DNA of 33,112 nt from Bifiguratus adelaidae (taxonomy: Eukaryota; Mucoromycota; Endogonomycetes; Endogonales), in contig MVBO01000158.1 of the NCBI GenBank assembly GCA_002261195.1, forward strand, positions 1 to 33,112, read 5' to 3'. The notes beneath the pieces were generated by a model. That model was given only the letters and a program-made list of their open reading frames with translations, searched no databases and was not told the origin of the DNA. A program made the translations under genes and the position numbers. Numbering within the stretch: the first letter of the stretch is position 1; each line of letters starts with the position of its first letter. Shown piece after piece: positions 23,701 to 33,112 of the stretch.

Positions 23701-24147
23701 GTTCGTCATGTCGCCAGAGACTGATTTAGCGGAATCTACCGATAAGTGATACTGCAAGTTCAATTTGCGAAGCTCAGCGCAGTCGACATCTTTGCCCAAA
23801 TTATATACGTTCTGCAGGCCGTCTACCGTATCGAGCGCGTGTTCCACTTGTCGAAGACGCTTCTCGAATTGATCCATGTATTGTTTCGGAGGTCCCCGTC
23901 GTATGGGTGGAGTGTCGAACTTGCACGCGATTTTCGACCGAATGCATCGCTCGCAGGGCTGTGCCCCATTGCACTTGATCTACAATGAGCAAGTCATGAG
24001 TAACCCACTGCTTGCTCTAAAGGCAAGAGAAACTCCTACCTTTCGTTTTCGACACTCGTCGCACGCCCGCCCAATTTTCTGTCTTCGGCTGCTCTGCGAC
24101 GGCTCCGGGACAGGTGAGCAATCGTCGTAGTCCGAAAGCTCATTCAT
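20775..24147 (-). CDS. Zn2Cys6 (Gal4-type) transcription factor with fungal_trans domain
   Basis: Three exons, 24147-24040, 23979-22895 and 22845-20775, give 1087 residues. Exon 1 and exon 2 together rebuild a perfect CX2CX6CX5CX2CX6C binuclear zinc cluster (ACDECRKRK, then IKCNGAQPCERC, IRSKIAC) that binds CGG-type half sites. RRGPPKQYMDQFEKRLRQVE follows as linker and dimerisation helix; the RRGPPK block is seen in several carbon-metabolism regulators. Residues from about 195 to 560 form the fungal_trans middle homology region (ECVHPHCPVLHRPTF, RKRAFAIAFLFERVRSLRHD). The last 500 residues are Ser/Pro/Gln-rich, ending in an acidic-hydrophobic stretch (DVLMMDDLEAFLA) that looks like an activation motif. 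Intron 2 is 49 nt with a GTTTGT donor. The regulated pathway is unknown. Confidence 0.92.
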
Positions 24148-24154
24148 ATTCCAT
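24140..24154 (-). promoter_or_regulatory. Four-codon uORF overlapping the Zn2Cys6 start codon
   Basis: An ATG at 24154 opens a four-codon frame (Met-Glu-Tyr-Glu, stop at 24142-24140) that reads through the main ATG (24147-24145) in another frame and stops just after it. The main start has A at -3, the uORF start has C, so most ribosomes may bypass it. It is functional only if transcription starts upstream of 24154. Confidence 0.4.
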
Positions 24155-25106
24155 GTGCCAGCCACTATGGCTGCTCGACAAGACTATCAAAACTCGTAGA
24201 CTGCACAACTCAGGAATCCGAAAGTGGAGAACAAGGAGGGAAATTACAATCGATGGTCGGGCATTGTAATAAGGATGACGTTTGTCACAATTCTTTGATT
24301 CTAAAGAACAAACTGTGGCTAGCTCTTGGCGCTGTGTAACTTGTGCTAGGATGAACGCTCCTTTGATGCTCTTCCATGGTATGGCCCCTTTCCCATCAGT
24401 GCTCTGTCAAAGAGTCGCCCCTTGATATTGGTCCCATCCTCGGTAGCTATGGGACCTAACTCTAGTAGTGTGACGCCAAAATGCTGCAGATCCCTTGGGC
24501 GCGCACCTCCTTAACCTGAATTCCGCATTATCGGGAAAATACATGTCGTTTTAGTTTCTGCCTTTTGGCGCTTATTTGCACGATTCGAGAATGTTTCGGG
24601 CCGAGCACACACCTCAGAGCACACTCTACGTGAGGACGCGTACTATTTGCTACCATTATCGTGGTTTAAGGACTGTACAAGGTAGCCCTGGCGCCTGTTT
24701 CAGACTAATATCCGGCGTTCGATCAAACACCCGACAATCGACGCGAGCTTCCCAAATTGAGCAAATCGGTACCATATTTGGACGGGACAACAACACCCAT
24801 AAATGGAAATATTTTGGCTAGGTTCGCTCAGGAGATAATAATCGGGTTTCGCGATTATCGGGAAGGTATATCGTACGTGACCATGAGCGTCCATTGTTAT
24901 ACTATTCATGAAATGGTACGAGTAATGTAGCTCAAACCATCATTGGCGAGATGCGGTCAAAGTTCCACCACGGCAAAGGGATTGTAGCAGATATTTCCTG
25001 TTGCCAGACCTGACATTATCCGCAGGTCATGTCTGCAAAATTGTATAAATAAAGGTAAATGACGCGCATCGTGCTTGTCGTGTGTCTCTGGACGCAAATA
25101 CGTAGC
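24155..25106. other. Long intergenic region upstream of Zn2Cys6 gene
   Basis: Roughly 950 bp without a supported gene. Short open frames show no motifs. Two near-identical copies of GATTATCGGGAA-like sequence occur (ATTATCGGGAAAA near 24530 and GATTATCGGGAAGG near 24853), about 320 bp apart. A TATAAATA at 25043-25050 precedes a plus-strand frame that is only the shadow of the cysteine-rich ORF. Presumably it is the long promoter of the regulator. I see no RNA gene. Confidence 0.6.
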
Positions 25107-25463
25107 TTAAATGACGACAAGTGTTATCGTCACGACTGCTTGAGCCTCGATCGAGTCGTCAAGAAGCTCAGCAGCATCAATGGCAGCACGGTTGGCAGGT
25201 CCGATCTCTTCCATGTATTGCGCGTTTTGGTACACGCGTTGAAGACAACGGTGCTGGCAATGTGTTCTAGCCGGAGCCGTTACATCGCAATTGAAACCGC
25301 ATTGAACCATCATCAAGTGCCCACGACAACCAGTGTTGCAATGTTGCAAGTACATCTCGCACCTATAAACCGTATGCAATCCACTCAAGCTCAATCCGAC
25401 GCTCGCGCTCACTTCGCGTGCCCCTGTCTGTTTACCATAAAAAGTTGAGTCGGTAGATTCCAT
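25107..25463 (-). CDS. Hypothetical small cysteine-rich protein with three CX3C pairs
   Basis: One uninterrupted frame of 118 codons from ATG at 25463. I do not recognise the family. The middle carries seven cysteines: one lone Cys and three CX3C pairs (CNTGC, CGFNC, CQHRC) separated by 8 and 9 residues, followed by a helical Ala/Glu-rich tail (NRAAIDAAELLDDSIEAQ). Codon choice (GAG, GAC, GCT, CGT) resembles the neighbouring genes, which supports real coding. No signal peptide is visible in this start, although a GTGAGC...TTTATAG stretch could be a false intron; removing it breaks the cysteine frame. Paired CX3C recalls helical hairpins such as small Tims or alpha-hairpinins, without a match in spacing. 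It is divergent from the ethanolamine kinase. Confidence 0.45.
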   Translation of the reverse strand: MESTDSTFYGKQTGAREVSASVGLSLSGLHTVYRCEMYLQHCNTGCRGHLMMVQCGFNCDVTAPARTHCQHRCLQRVYQNAQYMEEIGPANRAAIDAAELLDDSIEAQAVVTITLVVI

Positions 25464-25610
25464 CCATTTATGATGGACGAATGACCTATCACATTCCGCT
25501 GGCCTTGCTCACCATGGAACACAAGCATCGTCGCCAATAGTCCTGCGTGTGGTTATCCACCAAGCATCCCCACGAAGCTCCGTTACACGTAGATGTCGAA
25601 AACGGTGCAC

Positions 25611-25626
25611 CACGTGCCACCACGTG
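25611..25626. promoter_or_regulatory. Two CACGTG E-boxes 10 bp apart upstream of ethanolamine kinase
   Basis: CACGTG at 25611-25616 and again at 25621-25626, one helical turn apart, 65 bp before the kinase ATG at 25691. bHLH factors of the Pho4/Cbf1/Ino2-Ino4 type bind such boxes, and the second box reads CACGTGAA, close to the yeast inositol-sensitive element. They lie 148 bp upstream of the divergent cysteine-rich ORF, so they could serve both. Confidence 0.5.
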
Positions 25627-25690
25627 AAGAATGACCATAAGCGCTTGTTCCCCTGGAAAACGTTCCCTGAGGCCCGCTCACCATCCCAGC

Positions 25691-27179
<1,489 letters not shown>

Positions 27180-27213
27180 CGAGTATAGAATTTACCTTTT
27201 CCTTTTTGGGATA

Positions 27214-27238
27214 TTGGCCGTTGGCCTTTGGCCTTTGG
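27214..27238 (+). repeat. Short TTGGCC-type direct repeat before Kre9-like gene
   Basis: Three imperfect copies of TTGGCCNT run head to tail, followed by a long pyrimidine-rich stretch (CTCTCTTGTCTTTCTCTTCT) reaching the next start codon at 27307. Pyrimidine-rich leaders are common upstream of highly expressed fungal genes. Confidence 0.5.
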
Positions 27239-27306
27239 AACGCTCGCTCTCTTGTCTTTCTCTTCTCATTCTTCACTCTAGCTCTCTTTCCTAATTACTC
27301 TACATC

Positions 27307-27849
27307 ATGCAACCAATCCTTTATGTGATGCCTCTTGTAGCCTTGGTAATGATTATAGTCAATGCTAGTGAAATGGACCAGCTGTACATGATCAAGATCC
27401 ATTCTCCTACTTCCAACCTCCAGGTGAGGCCGGGTGATCAGCTTCGCGTCCAATATACGCTTCAACCTAGATATTACCGTAGGTGAAAAGACCTTGATGA
27501 CGGGTGGATGATCTTACTGATCAATCTTAGAACATGTGGACTTTGGCCAACTCTTGAAACTCGATTTACTCTGTAAGTGTAGTACCACGGAGAATGATCG
27601 TCCAGGTCCTGACACCAACGCTCGTTAGTCTATAGCGCACCTGTCAAAGGTGAGAAGAAGTTGGTGGCGATCGTGCACCGCAACTGCCCCGTAGATCAAC
27701 AGGATTTTGACTACAAGACCTATACCAATCTGTGGACGGTGCCCAATAATACCCAGACGGGTCGGTATGCCGTTGCGTTTGAGGAACAGTTCCGTACACG
27801 GGGTGGTGTTTGGGAAGGTGTAGAAGATGTGATTGTCAGTGTCGTGTAA
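27307..27849 (+). CDS. Small secreted Kre9/Knh1-like (Ig-fold) protein
   Basis: Three exons, 27307-27478, 27531-27572 and 27629-27849, give 144 residues. The N-terminal ~20 residues are a clear signal peptide (hydrophobic PLVALVMIIVNA). The mature part reads as one beta-sandwich: IHSPTSNLQVRPGDQLRVQY, then LLKLDLLFYSA, LVAIVHRNC, and LWTVPNNTQTGRYAVAFEE. This order (SPTS...GD..V.Y...WTVP....G.Y) matches the N-terminal Ig-like repeat of Kre9/Knh1 and Ser/Thr-rich GPI proteins that work in beta-1,6-glucan assembly. No Ser/Thr-rich tail or GPI signal follows, so it is probably a free secreted or wall-bound protein. Intron 1 uses a GTAGGT donor that fixes the phase. Confidence 0.7.
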
Positions 27850-28236
27850 GCAGTGTAGATTTCAATGCCATTTATATGATTATAAGGTTCGATTTACAAC
27901 AAAATATGCAGGTCAGTGACATTCCACATCTTACAACGTATGAAGGAGAAATAGCTATCTTTCAGGAAATGGGATGCGATGAGTCACGTTGATGAGATTT
28001 GATCGGTATAATGATGCCGGTCCGTCAAGTTGGGTCTCAGGTGTCACCTATCGCACCAACGTCCCGGAATTTGCATGACGACAAGAGCCGGCATCAGGTC
28101 AAACCAGCTCAGAACGGTCGTATCTCTACATCTTGCCACTTGCCGGGTCTGAACACAATAAAGGCGATGTGCGTCCTGCGCAGACAAGTAGATCCGTCAA
28201 GCGATGACATTGGCACGCGTGCGCCTTCAATGTCCA
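27850..28236. other. Convergent intergenic region
   Basis: About 390 bp between two stop codons facing each other. I see AT-rich 3' sequence near 27850-27910 and nothing coding. A TGAGTCA near 27978 has no promoter context and is not called. Confidence 0.6.
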
Positions 28237-28696
28237 TCAGGCCTCGCTGGAAGGATTGTTGAGCACGTCTAAAGCCAAATACTTGTTGATATGCTCCCTG
28301 ACCCCATGTTAGTCCAAGACCAGCCTGAATAACCCAGATGGACATACCGCTTCAGCGCAAACTGCGCACATTCCTTTCGATAGAGTTCCTGTTGTTGCGC
28401 GCGCGTCAAATCACCACCTGGAAGCGTATCAAGCACCTGATGCAAGTGAGCAATATGATTATTGAGCGACAGGACCTGATTTGCAAGGTTGTCAGTCAGA
28501 CCAAGGCGTCATGTTCACCTACCGCTTCCCCAATATCACGACCCGTGTCTTGCTTGACCTTGTTTAACACCACCTTGACATGATCCAGTAAAGTAAAGTC
28601 ATCCCTCAGACTCCTCTCCTCCGGTGCCATAACAACATCTGGTGCTGGCACTTCATCCACAATGAATGCATTATCCAAGTCCTCCAGGAAAGACAT
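28237..28696 (-). CDS. MED9: Probable Mediator complex subunit 9
   Basis: Three exons, 28696-28523, 28475-28348 and 28297-28237, give 120 residues. The protein is almost wholly helical: DDFTLLDHVKVVLNKVKQDTG, VLSLNNHIAHLHQVLDTLPGGDLTRAQQQEL, then ECAQFALKREHINKYLALD. The LPGxDLTxxxQ turn between two long helices, with a lysine-rich end helix, resembles Med9, a small middle-module Mediator subunit in the nucleus. The acidic N-terminus (FLEDLDNAFIVDEVPAPD) is unusual. The call rests on pattern and length (Med9 is about 110-160 residues), so another small coiled-coil protein is possible. Its start codon is 25 bp from the ARC1 start on the other strand. Confidence 0.55.
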
Positions 28697-28721
28697 TGGA
28701 GCTTAATTGTTTTTCTCGTCA
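28697..28721. promoter_or_regulatory. 25-bp bidirectional start-to-start interval (MED9/ARC1)
   Basis: Only 25 bp separate the two divergent start codons, containing TTAATTGTTTTTCTCGTC. The 5' leaders must be extremely short or the transcripts overlap in antisense. Confidence 0.6.
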
Positions 28722-30128
28722 TGGCCAAAGTACCAGCGAGTGATGCAGGCTTGCAGGTGCTCAATGCTCTAGTTGGAGGTGCTACCGTGAGCAAAGATGT
28801 TGTTGAGGCACAGGTTGAGGTAGGGTGTGGTTGTTGGTCCTGTCTCGCGTTGACTCACGGTGATTAAGGTGAATGGGGAATGGATCAAGGGCTCCAACAC
28901 GGTTGCGAAGGTGATGGCGGGCCAAGAGTCTCAACAGTTGCTGGGTACCACTCCTGAGCAGCAGCAACAGGTAGGCATGATGTGCTTGGCTATAGGTCGG
29001 CATTGACTCGCAGCAGGTGGAGCAATGGCTTTCGTTCGCCAAAACGCACTTGCGCACGGCGGGCAAGAAGGATCGCGAAGGGTCGTTCAAGGCAAGTTTT
29101 GAATCGACAATAGGCGCACCTTTCTCATGCCTGCATAGATTCTCAATGACCATTTGGCCAACACTACCTATCTGGCCGCTCAACAGCTCACTTTGGCCGA
29201 TATCATGGTGTTTGGAGAATTGACGAGCGTCATCAAGGCGATTGCTCCCAAGCAATACCCGCATGTCGTTCGCTGGTACGATCTGCTGCAAAACACCTTG
29301 GTGGCAACCAAGGAGGAGCTCAAGAGCGTGATTCCCATCGTGCCATTTGATCTGGACACCGAGGTGGATCTGCCACAAGTGGCTCCCGCGGACAAGAAGG
29401 CCAAGACCGAGGAGGCAAAGGCTGAAAGGCCAGTTGCCGATGGCAAGGCACCCAAGCCTACCAAGGACGCCAATGCCGCCGAAGGCAAGAAGGAAAAGAA
29501 GAAGAAGGAAAAGAAAGAGCGTAAGCCGGCCTCGCATGGTAACGAAAATGCATGACCATTGACTCTTGCCTTAGCTGCACCGGCCGCACCCGCGGCTCCA
29601 GAACAGCCTGAAGTGACCCGTCTCGACATCCGAGTGGGATACATTCGCAACTGCAAAAAGCACGAATCTGCGGATACACTCTACGTCGAAGAAATCGATC
29701 TCGGTGACGGCGAAGGTGTCTACCGAACCGTCGTGTCTGGTCTCGTCAAGCATGTTCCGATAGAAGAGATGCAAAATCGCTGGGTCCTCTGCCTCACCAA
29801 TCTCAAACCCGCCAATATGCGCGGAGTGAAATCGGAAGCCATGGTCCTCTGCTCTACCGCTCCCGATGGCTCCAAGGTAGAGATTCTTGGCTTCACCGAT
29901 GCCTCTCATCTCAGACCCGGCATGCGTGTCACCTTCGATGGCATGGAAGGTGAAGCCGAAAAGGTGCTCAATCCCAAAAAGAAGTATTGGGAGACGGTTC
30001 AACCTGATCTCAGGACATCAGCAGAGCGCGTAGCCATGTACAAGGATCTGCCCTTCCGGATAAAGGATACAGCGGGCCAATCGGTAGGCGTCGTGAGCCA
30101 GACAATTGCCGGTGGCAGCATCAAATGA
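28722..30128 (+). CDS. ARC1: ARC1-like aminoacyl-tRNA synthetase cofactor
   Basis: Five exons, 28722-28820, 28869-28970, 29017-29091, 29139-29538 and 29575-30128, give 409 residues. Order of parts: an N-terminal GST-C-like domain (residues 68-180, with QQLTLADIMVFGELTSVIKA), a Lys/Glu-rich linker (about 178-225, KKEKKKKEKKERK), an Ala/Pro hinge, and an EMAPII/Trbp111-type OB-fold tRNA-binding domain from about 241 (LDIRVGYIRNCKKHESADTLY, CLTNLKPANMRGVKSEAM). In yeast Arc1 binds MetRS and GluRS through the GST part and delivers tRNA with the OB part, keeping them in the cytoplasm. Intron 3 begins GCAAGT, a GC-AG intron. The intron 2 acceptor is a CAGCAG tandem that can add one Gln. MBF1 follows 92 bp downstream on the same strand. 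Confidence 0.92.
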
Positions 30129-30220
30129 ACCATGGAAAGTGCTAGATTACTAAGCCACAGGAATAAAGCGGGGCCAAGATTCGGGATTCGCATACACCGC
30201 TTTTGTCAGTGTTATCCATC

Positions 30221-30747
30221 ATGGGTGATATGGGATGGGATGATGTCACTTACTTGCGCAAGCGACCAGACACCACGAGGGTGGCACGGTCACAGGGTGA
30301 TGTAAACGCGGCTCGAAGGGTGAGTATACAGACCCTGTAGGAGTGCAGGTGTGTTGTGGCAATATACCTATAGATAAGACTGACCTTGCCCTTGCCCTTT
30401 AGGCCGGAGCACCGGTTGACGCGCTCAAGAAGACCACCACGAACAAGGGCCACGTGGGAGTAGACCATCAAAGGATCGCCAAGCTCGATCGGGAGAATGA
30501 AGTGGCGCCACCACCCAAGGTGGACATGTCGGTCGGCAAGGCGATTCAACAGGCGAGGACCGCCAAGGGCATGACACAAAAGACTCTAGCTCAGACCATC
30601 AATGAGAAGCCGCAAGTCGTGAATGAATACGAGGCTGGCAAAGCCGTTCCTAACCAGCAAATCTTGGGCAAAATGGAAAGGGCTTTGGGGGTGAAGTTGA
30701 GGGGCAAGAACATTGGAGAACCTCTTGCTCCACGAGGCTCTAAGTAA
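30221..30747 (+). CDS. MBF1: Multiprotein bridging factor 1
   Basis: Two exons, 30221-30319 and 30403-30747, give 147 residues. The first ATG starts MGDMGWDDVTYLRKRP, the typical W-D-x-V-T-x-x-x-K-R opening. The N-terminal domain follows with GAPVDALKKTTTNKG and NKGH...RIAKLDRENE. The HTH_3 fold spans about 80-135: VGKAIQQARTAKGMTQKTLA, INEKPQVVNEYEAGKAVPN and LERALGVKLRGK-like end. MBF1 bridges TBP with bZIP activators such as Gcn4, and at collided ribosomes it limits frameshifting. Length equals the family (about 145-155). Downstream of ARC1 by 92 bp, it could share its transcription unit. Confidence 0.97.
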
Positions 30748-31177
30748 CAAGCCTCTGCGCATTTGGCGCTGTATGCAAAAAAAGATATGTATAGCTCTCA
30801 TATAGATTGTCCCTTGTGTGCTTTAGATGGATGTGTGAGATCTCGTGTATAATGACAAAATTGGCTTGATGTCTAACAGAAACGAACACAATGTGTTCCA
30901 CAGTAGATGCAGGGTCTCGGAGGTCCTGATCCTAAAATGAGAGAGAGAGAGAGAGCGAGCGTACATGCACCTCGATTGAAAAAGGATAAAAGCGTCAGTT
31001 GTGATGCCTGCATTGAAAACTGAGCTTGGACCCCACCTCAAGATTGGTCCTATTGCCATTGGGCACCATTCACATCCCTTTTGCCTCTTTCTTTCTTTCT
31101 CTAAGACGTTCATCGTCTGGCCCTCACCATTCATTACCCATTCCGCGTGCTGGTCCGCGATAGGGAAGCAGGCTTCC
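30748..31177. other. Intergenic region with GA repeat and CCAAT-type boxes
   Basis: About 430 bp. A (GA)n run lies at 30939-30955. Two ATTGG elements (CCAAT on the minus strand) near 31044-31060 sit about 120-130 bp before the next start, and ATAAAAG near 30986 could be a weak TATA element. A pyrimidine-rich tract (TCTTTCTTTCTCT) near 31087-31101 completes a normal promoter layout. No gene is visible. Confidence 0.6.
30939..30955. repeat. (GA)n microsatellite
   Basis: Eight and a half perfect GA units, then GCGAGC. It is a plain dinucleotide repeat in promoter sequence; nothing further is implied. Confidence 0.85.
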
Positions 31178-31849
31178 ATGAAGTTGATCTATTGTTGCCT
31201 ATTATTAGCCGTTGAAGCGGCGGTGATTAAAAAACCAACGCCAACGTGCTTTCGTGGTCAGTCCATCGTCCAGTTCACACAGTATTGGATTCCAGAGGAG
31301 GGAAAGCAAGATGTAGATAACGCTGGTCATGTCCCTGGATCTCGTGGGCAAGCCCCAATTTGATTTGCTCAGTACGACGGGCAAGACGCTGGCCAAGGTG
31401 AACAAGGAGACGTTTACAAAATGCAAAATGGAAGGCACTTGCCTTGTCGATGGTAATTTACTCAACTTGTCCACTTCCAACAACAAATTTGAAGTCGTCA
31501 ATACCAAAAAGTATCCTTATGGCATCGGAGCAGCTGGAGCACCCTTGATGCCCTTCTCTAGCATTGCTGTCAACAACCTTGAACTAGGCACCACGGTGTT
31601 TATCAAGGAATTGGACGGATACAAACTCCCCAACGACAACAAACACAATGGATGTGTCCGTGTGGATGATAAAGGATGGTCCCTGAACGGTGAGTGATAG
31701 GAACATCCATGGTACTCAAAGACTAACATCATGTAGGCTGTCAGATCGATCTCTTTGTCTATACCTATGGCACTTATCAATCCCTTCATCTACCCTCCAG
31801 TGTGCACGCTCAAGCCAAGGCATGCAAGGTGAAGGACTATAAAGCCTAG
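31178..31849 (+). CDS. Secreted double-psi-beta-barrel (3D/RlpA-like) protein
   Basis: Three exons, 31178-31312, 31353-31689 and 31737-31849, give 194 residues under my model. A short signal peptide (LIYCCLLLAVEAAV) precedes FTQYWIPEEG, CKMEGTCLVDG, KYPYGIGAAGAPLMPF and the barrel signature KHNGCVRVDDKGWSLNGCQIDLFV. The D-G-W and the paired Cys resemble fungal secreted 3D-domain or barwin-like proteins, which act on or bind cell-wall polymers. Six or so cysteines could pair outside the cell. The first intron would be only 40 nt (GTAGAT...CAAG); alternatively a one-base frameshift lies near 31325-31345, because the other frame there (SLDLVGKPQFDLL) also reads as family-like. Function remains a guess. 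Confidence 0.72.
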
Positions 31850-31988
31850 AAATTTGAGCATGTACGACGTTGGTTTTCTCTCTTCTCTCTGTGTCTCTCT
31901 ACCTCTCTCGTTGTTACTGCCTGCCTTGTCCATTTGGTATATACAATAACACCCTATTCATGACCTTATATTGACTTGCGCGCACGAG

Positions 31989-33112
31989 ATGGGGGCAGTT
32001 TGCTGTCGAGAAGAGCCCATTGACTATGATGGTGAAGGTAAGTCATCGGATGATGGGGTAACACAACGCTGATGATGGTTTATAGTGGAGCTAGCTCACT
32101 TTGTCCTCTTACGGAGCGTAGGTCGAGGAGCCTTTGGAAAGGTTCGAGTCGTTCAGCATCGCAACACAAAAAGCATGTACGCTCTCAAATACATCAACAA
32201 GCTAAAGTGTATCAAGATGCGCGCCGTCGAAAACATCATCTCTGAGCGGCGGTTGTTGGAGGCCATTGACTTTCCGTTCATTGTCAACCTTCGGTATGCG
32301 TTTCAGGACGATGAGAATCTCTTCATGGTCCTTGATCTCATGCTGGGTGGTGATTTACGATTTCATCTCGAACGGTACGGGAAACTCAAGGAGGAGTGGG
32401 TTCAATTTTATGTGGCCGAGATTGCGCTTTCTCTCGATTATTTACACTCCAAAAATATTGTTCATCGAGACCTGAAGCCTGACAATGTCTTGCTCGACGA
32501 GAATGGTCATGCTCATATTACGGATTTCAACATTGCCGTCCGCTATAGCGAGAAGAAATTGCCATCTGCTGTGGCGGGGTCTATGGCCTACATGGCGCCT
32601 GAGGTACTCAAAAAGAAGGGATACACGTCGTCGGTGGATTGGTGGAGCCTGGGTGTCTTGGCATACGAACTTGTGTTTGGAAAGAGGCCATTCAAGGGTA
32701 AAACCAACGATACCCTTAGTTATTCCATCCAGAACGATCCACTCGAGTTCCCTGACGATGCACATACGCTTGTTTCCGAAGAATGCATTGATTGCATCAA
32801 GGCGCTCATGAATCGAGATCCTACGCAGCGGCTAGGGTGTGGTCAAGATGGCATGTATCGACTGACAGCTCATCCATGGTTTCAAGACGTATCCTGGAAC
32901 GAGCTTGCTCGGAAAGCTGTCCAGGCTCCCTTTATACCCGATGCCAAGAAGCCCAATTTCGATGCAACGCATGAGCTGGAAGAGCTTCTGTTGGAGGATA
33001 ATCCACTCAAGATCAAAAGGCGACGAGCGGCGACCACACATACCTCCATACGCACTTCGAATCACAGGAGCACCCACACGACATTCCATCAACAGGCTTC
33101 AGAAGGGTCAAA
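31989..33112 (+). CDS. YANK/STK32-type AGC Ser/Thr kinase, 3' end cut by window
   Basis: Exon 1 is 31989-32037 and exon 2 runs from 32086 open to the window end, so the C-terminus is missing (about 359 residues seen). The N-terminus MGAVCC has Gly2 and Cys5/Cys6, fitting myristoylation plus palmitoylation and membrane anchoring, as proposed for animal YANK1. Kinase motifs: glycine loop GRGAFGKV at 29-36, Lys51 in YALK, HRDLKPDN from His143, DFN at 163-165 and MAPEVL. DFN in place of DFG is normal for YANK kinases. The PTQRLGCG block and VQAPFIPDAKKPNFD mark the AGC tail region. After it comes a basic Ser/Thr-rich tail (KIKRRRAATTHTS). Substrates are unknown. Confidence 0.93.

Noticed and set aside
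25059-25448. Plus-strand 129-codon frame preceded by TATAAATA
   Set aside because: It overlaps the cysteine-rich minus-strand frame, has no motifs and shows poorer codon choice; treated as a shadow.
28851-28857. TGACTCA inside ARC1 intron 1 and others near 613 and 27978
   Set aside because: About four such sites are expected by chance in 33 kb; these have no promoter position.
29180-29656. Minus-strand 158-codon frame with Phe-rich segments
   Set aside because: It is antisense to the lysine-rich ARC1 linker; AAG/AAA codons read as CTT/TTT.
32523-32531. DFN instead of DFG in the kinase, as a possible dead kinase
   Set aside because: DFN is a known family trait of YANK/STK32 kinases, so it is not novel.

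Overview
The window is nuclear DNA of a filamentous or early-diverging fungus. The evidence is a set of compact, intron-rich genes (GT-AG introns mostly 40-60 nt), a Zn2Cys6 regulator, a bZIP/DUF3425-type regulator, BUD20, ARC1, MBF1, a Kre9-like wall protein and a YANK-type kinase. The small introns, the small secreted barrel protein and the overall gene style look most like Mucoromycota, but that placement is an inference. I re-derived exon joins by hand from splice consensus and reading phase. Each CDS interval below is the genomic span from start to stop codon, with exons given in the text.

Layout: 1-1697 holds no convincing gene but carries an extraordinary density of the heptamer TACTGTA/TACAGTA. 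Next come a long minus-strand fatty acyl-CoA reductase/acyltransferase fusion (1698-6661), whose start overlaps the divergent BUD20 gene (6641-7138); a uridine-kinase-like gene with eroded active-site motifs (7361-8644); a minus-strand bZIP/DUF3425-like regulator (8851-10386); cysteinyl-tRNA synthetase with two nested starts (11080-13931); mitochondrial isobutyryl-CoA dehydrogenase (14263-15801), divergent from an S9 serine peptidase (15865-18063); and a small DUF4286-like gene (18178-18692), divergent from a NET-domain protein (18847-20635).

The second half holds a Zn2Cys6 regulator (20775-24147), a quiet ~1 kb stretch, a small cysteine-rich ORF (25107-25463), ethanolamine kinase (25691-27179) behind two CACGTG boxes, a small secreted Kre9/Knh1-like protein (27307-27849), a probable Mediator subunit 9 (28237-28696), ARC1 (28722-30128), MBF1 (30221-30747), a secreted double-psi-barrel-type protein (31178-31849) and a YANK/STK32-type kinase that runs off the window end (31989-33112).

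The genes do not form one pathway. Themes that recur are ether/amino phospholipid metabolism (reductase-acyltransferase, ethanolamine kinase), aminoacyl-tRNA supply (CysRS, ARC1, next to the Gcn4 co-activator MBF1), branched-chain amino acid catabolism (ACAD8) and transcriptional regulation. Four divergent gene pairs have start codons 154 bp apart or less, one of them overlapping, so shared bidirectional promoters are the main architectural feature. The most unusual items are the heptamer-rich region, the reductase-acyltransferase fusion with a missing catalytic His, the degenerate uridine kinase and the interrupted bZIP basic region.
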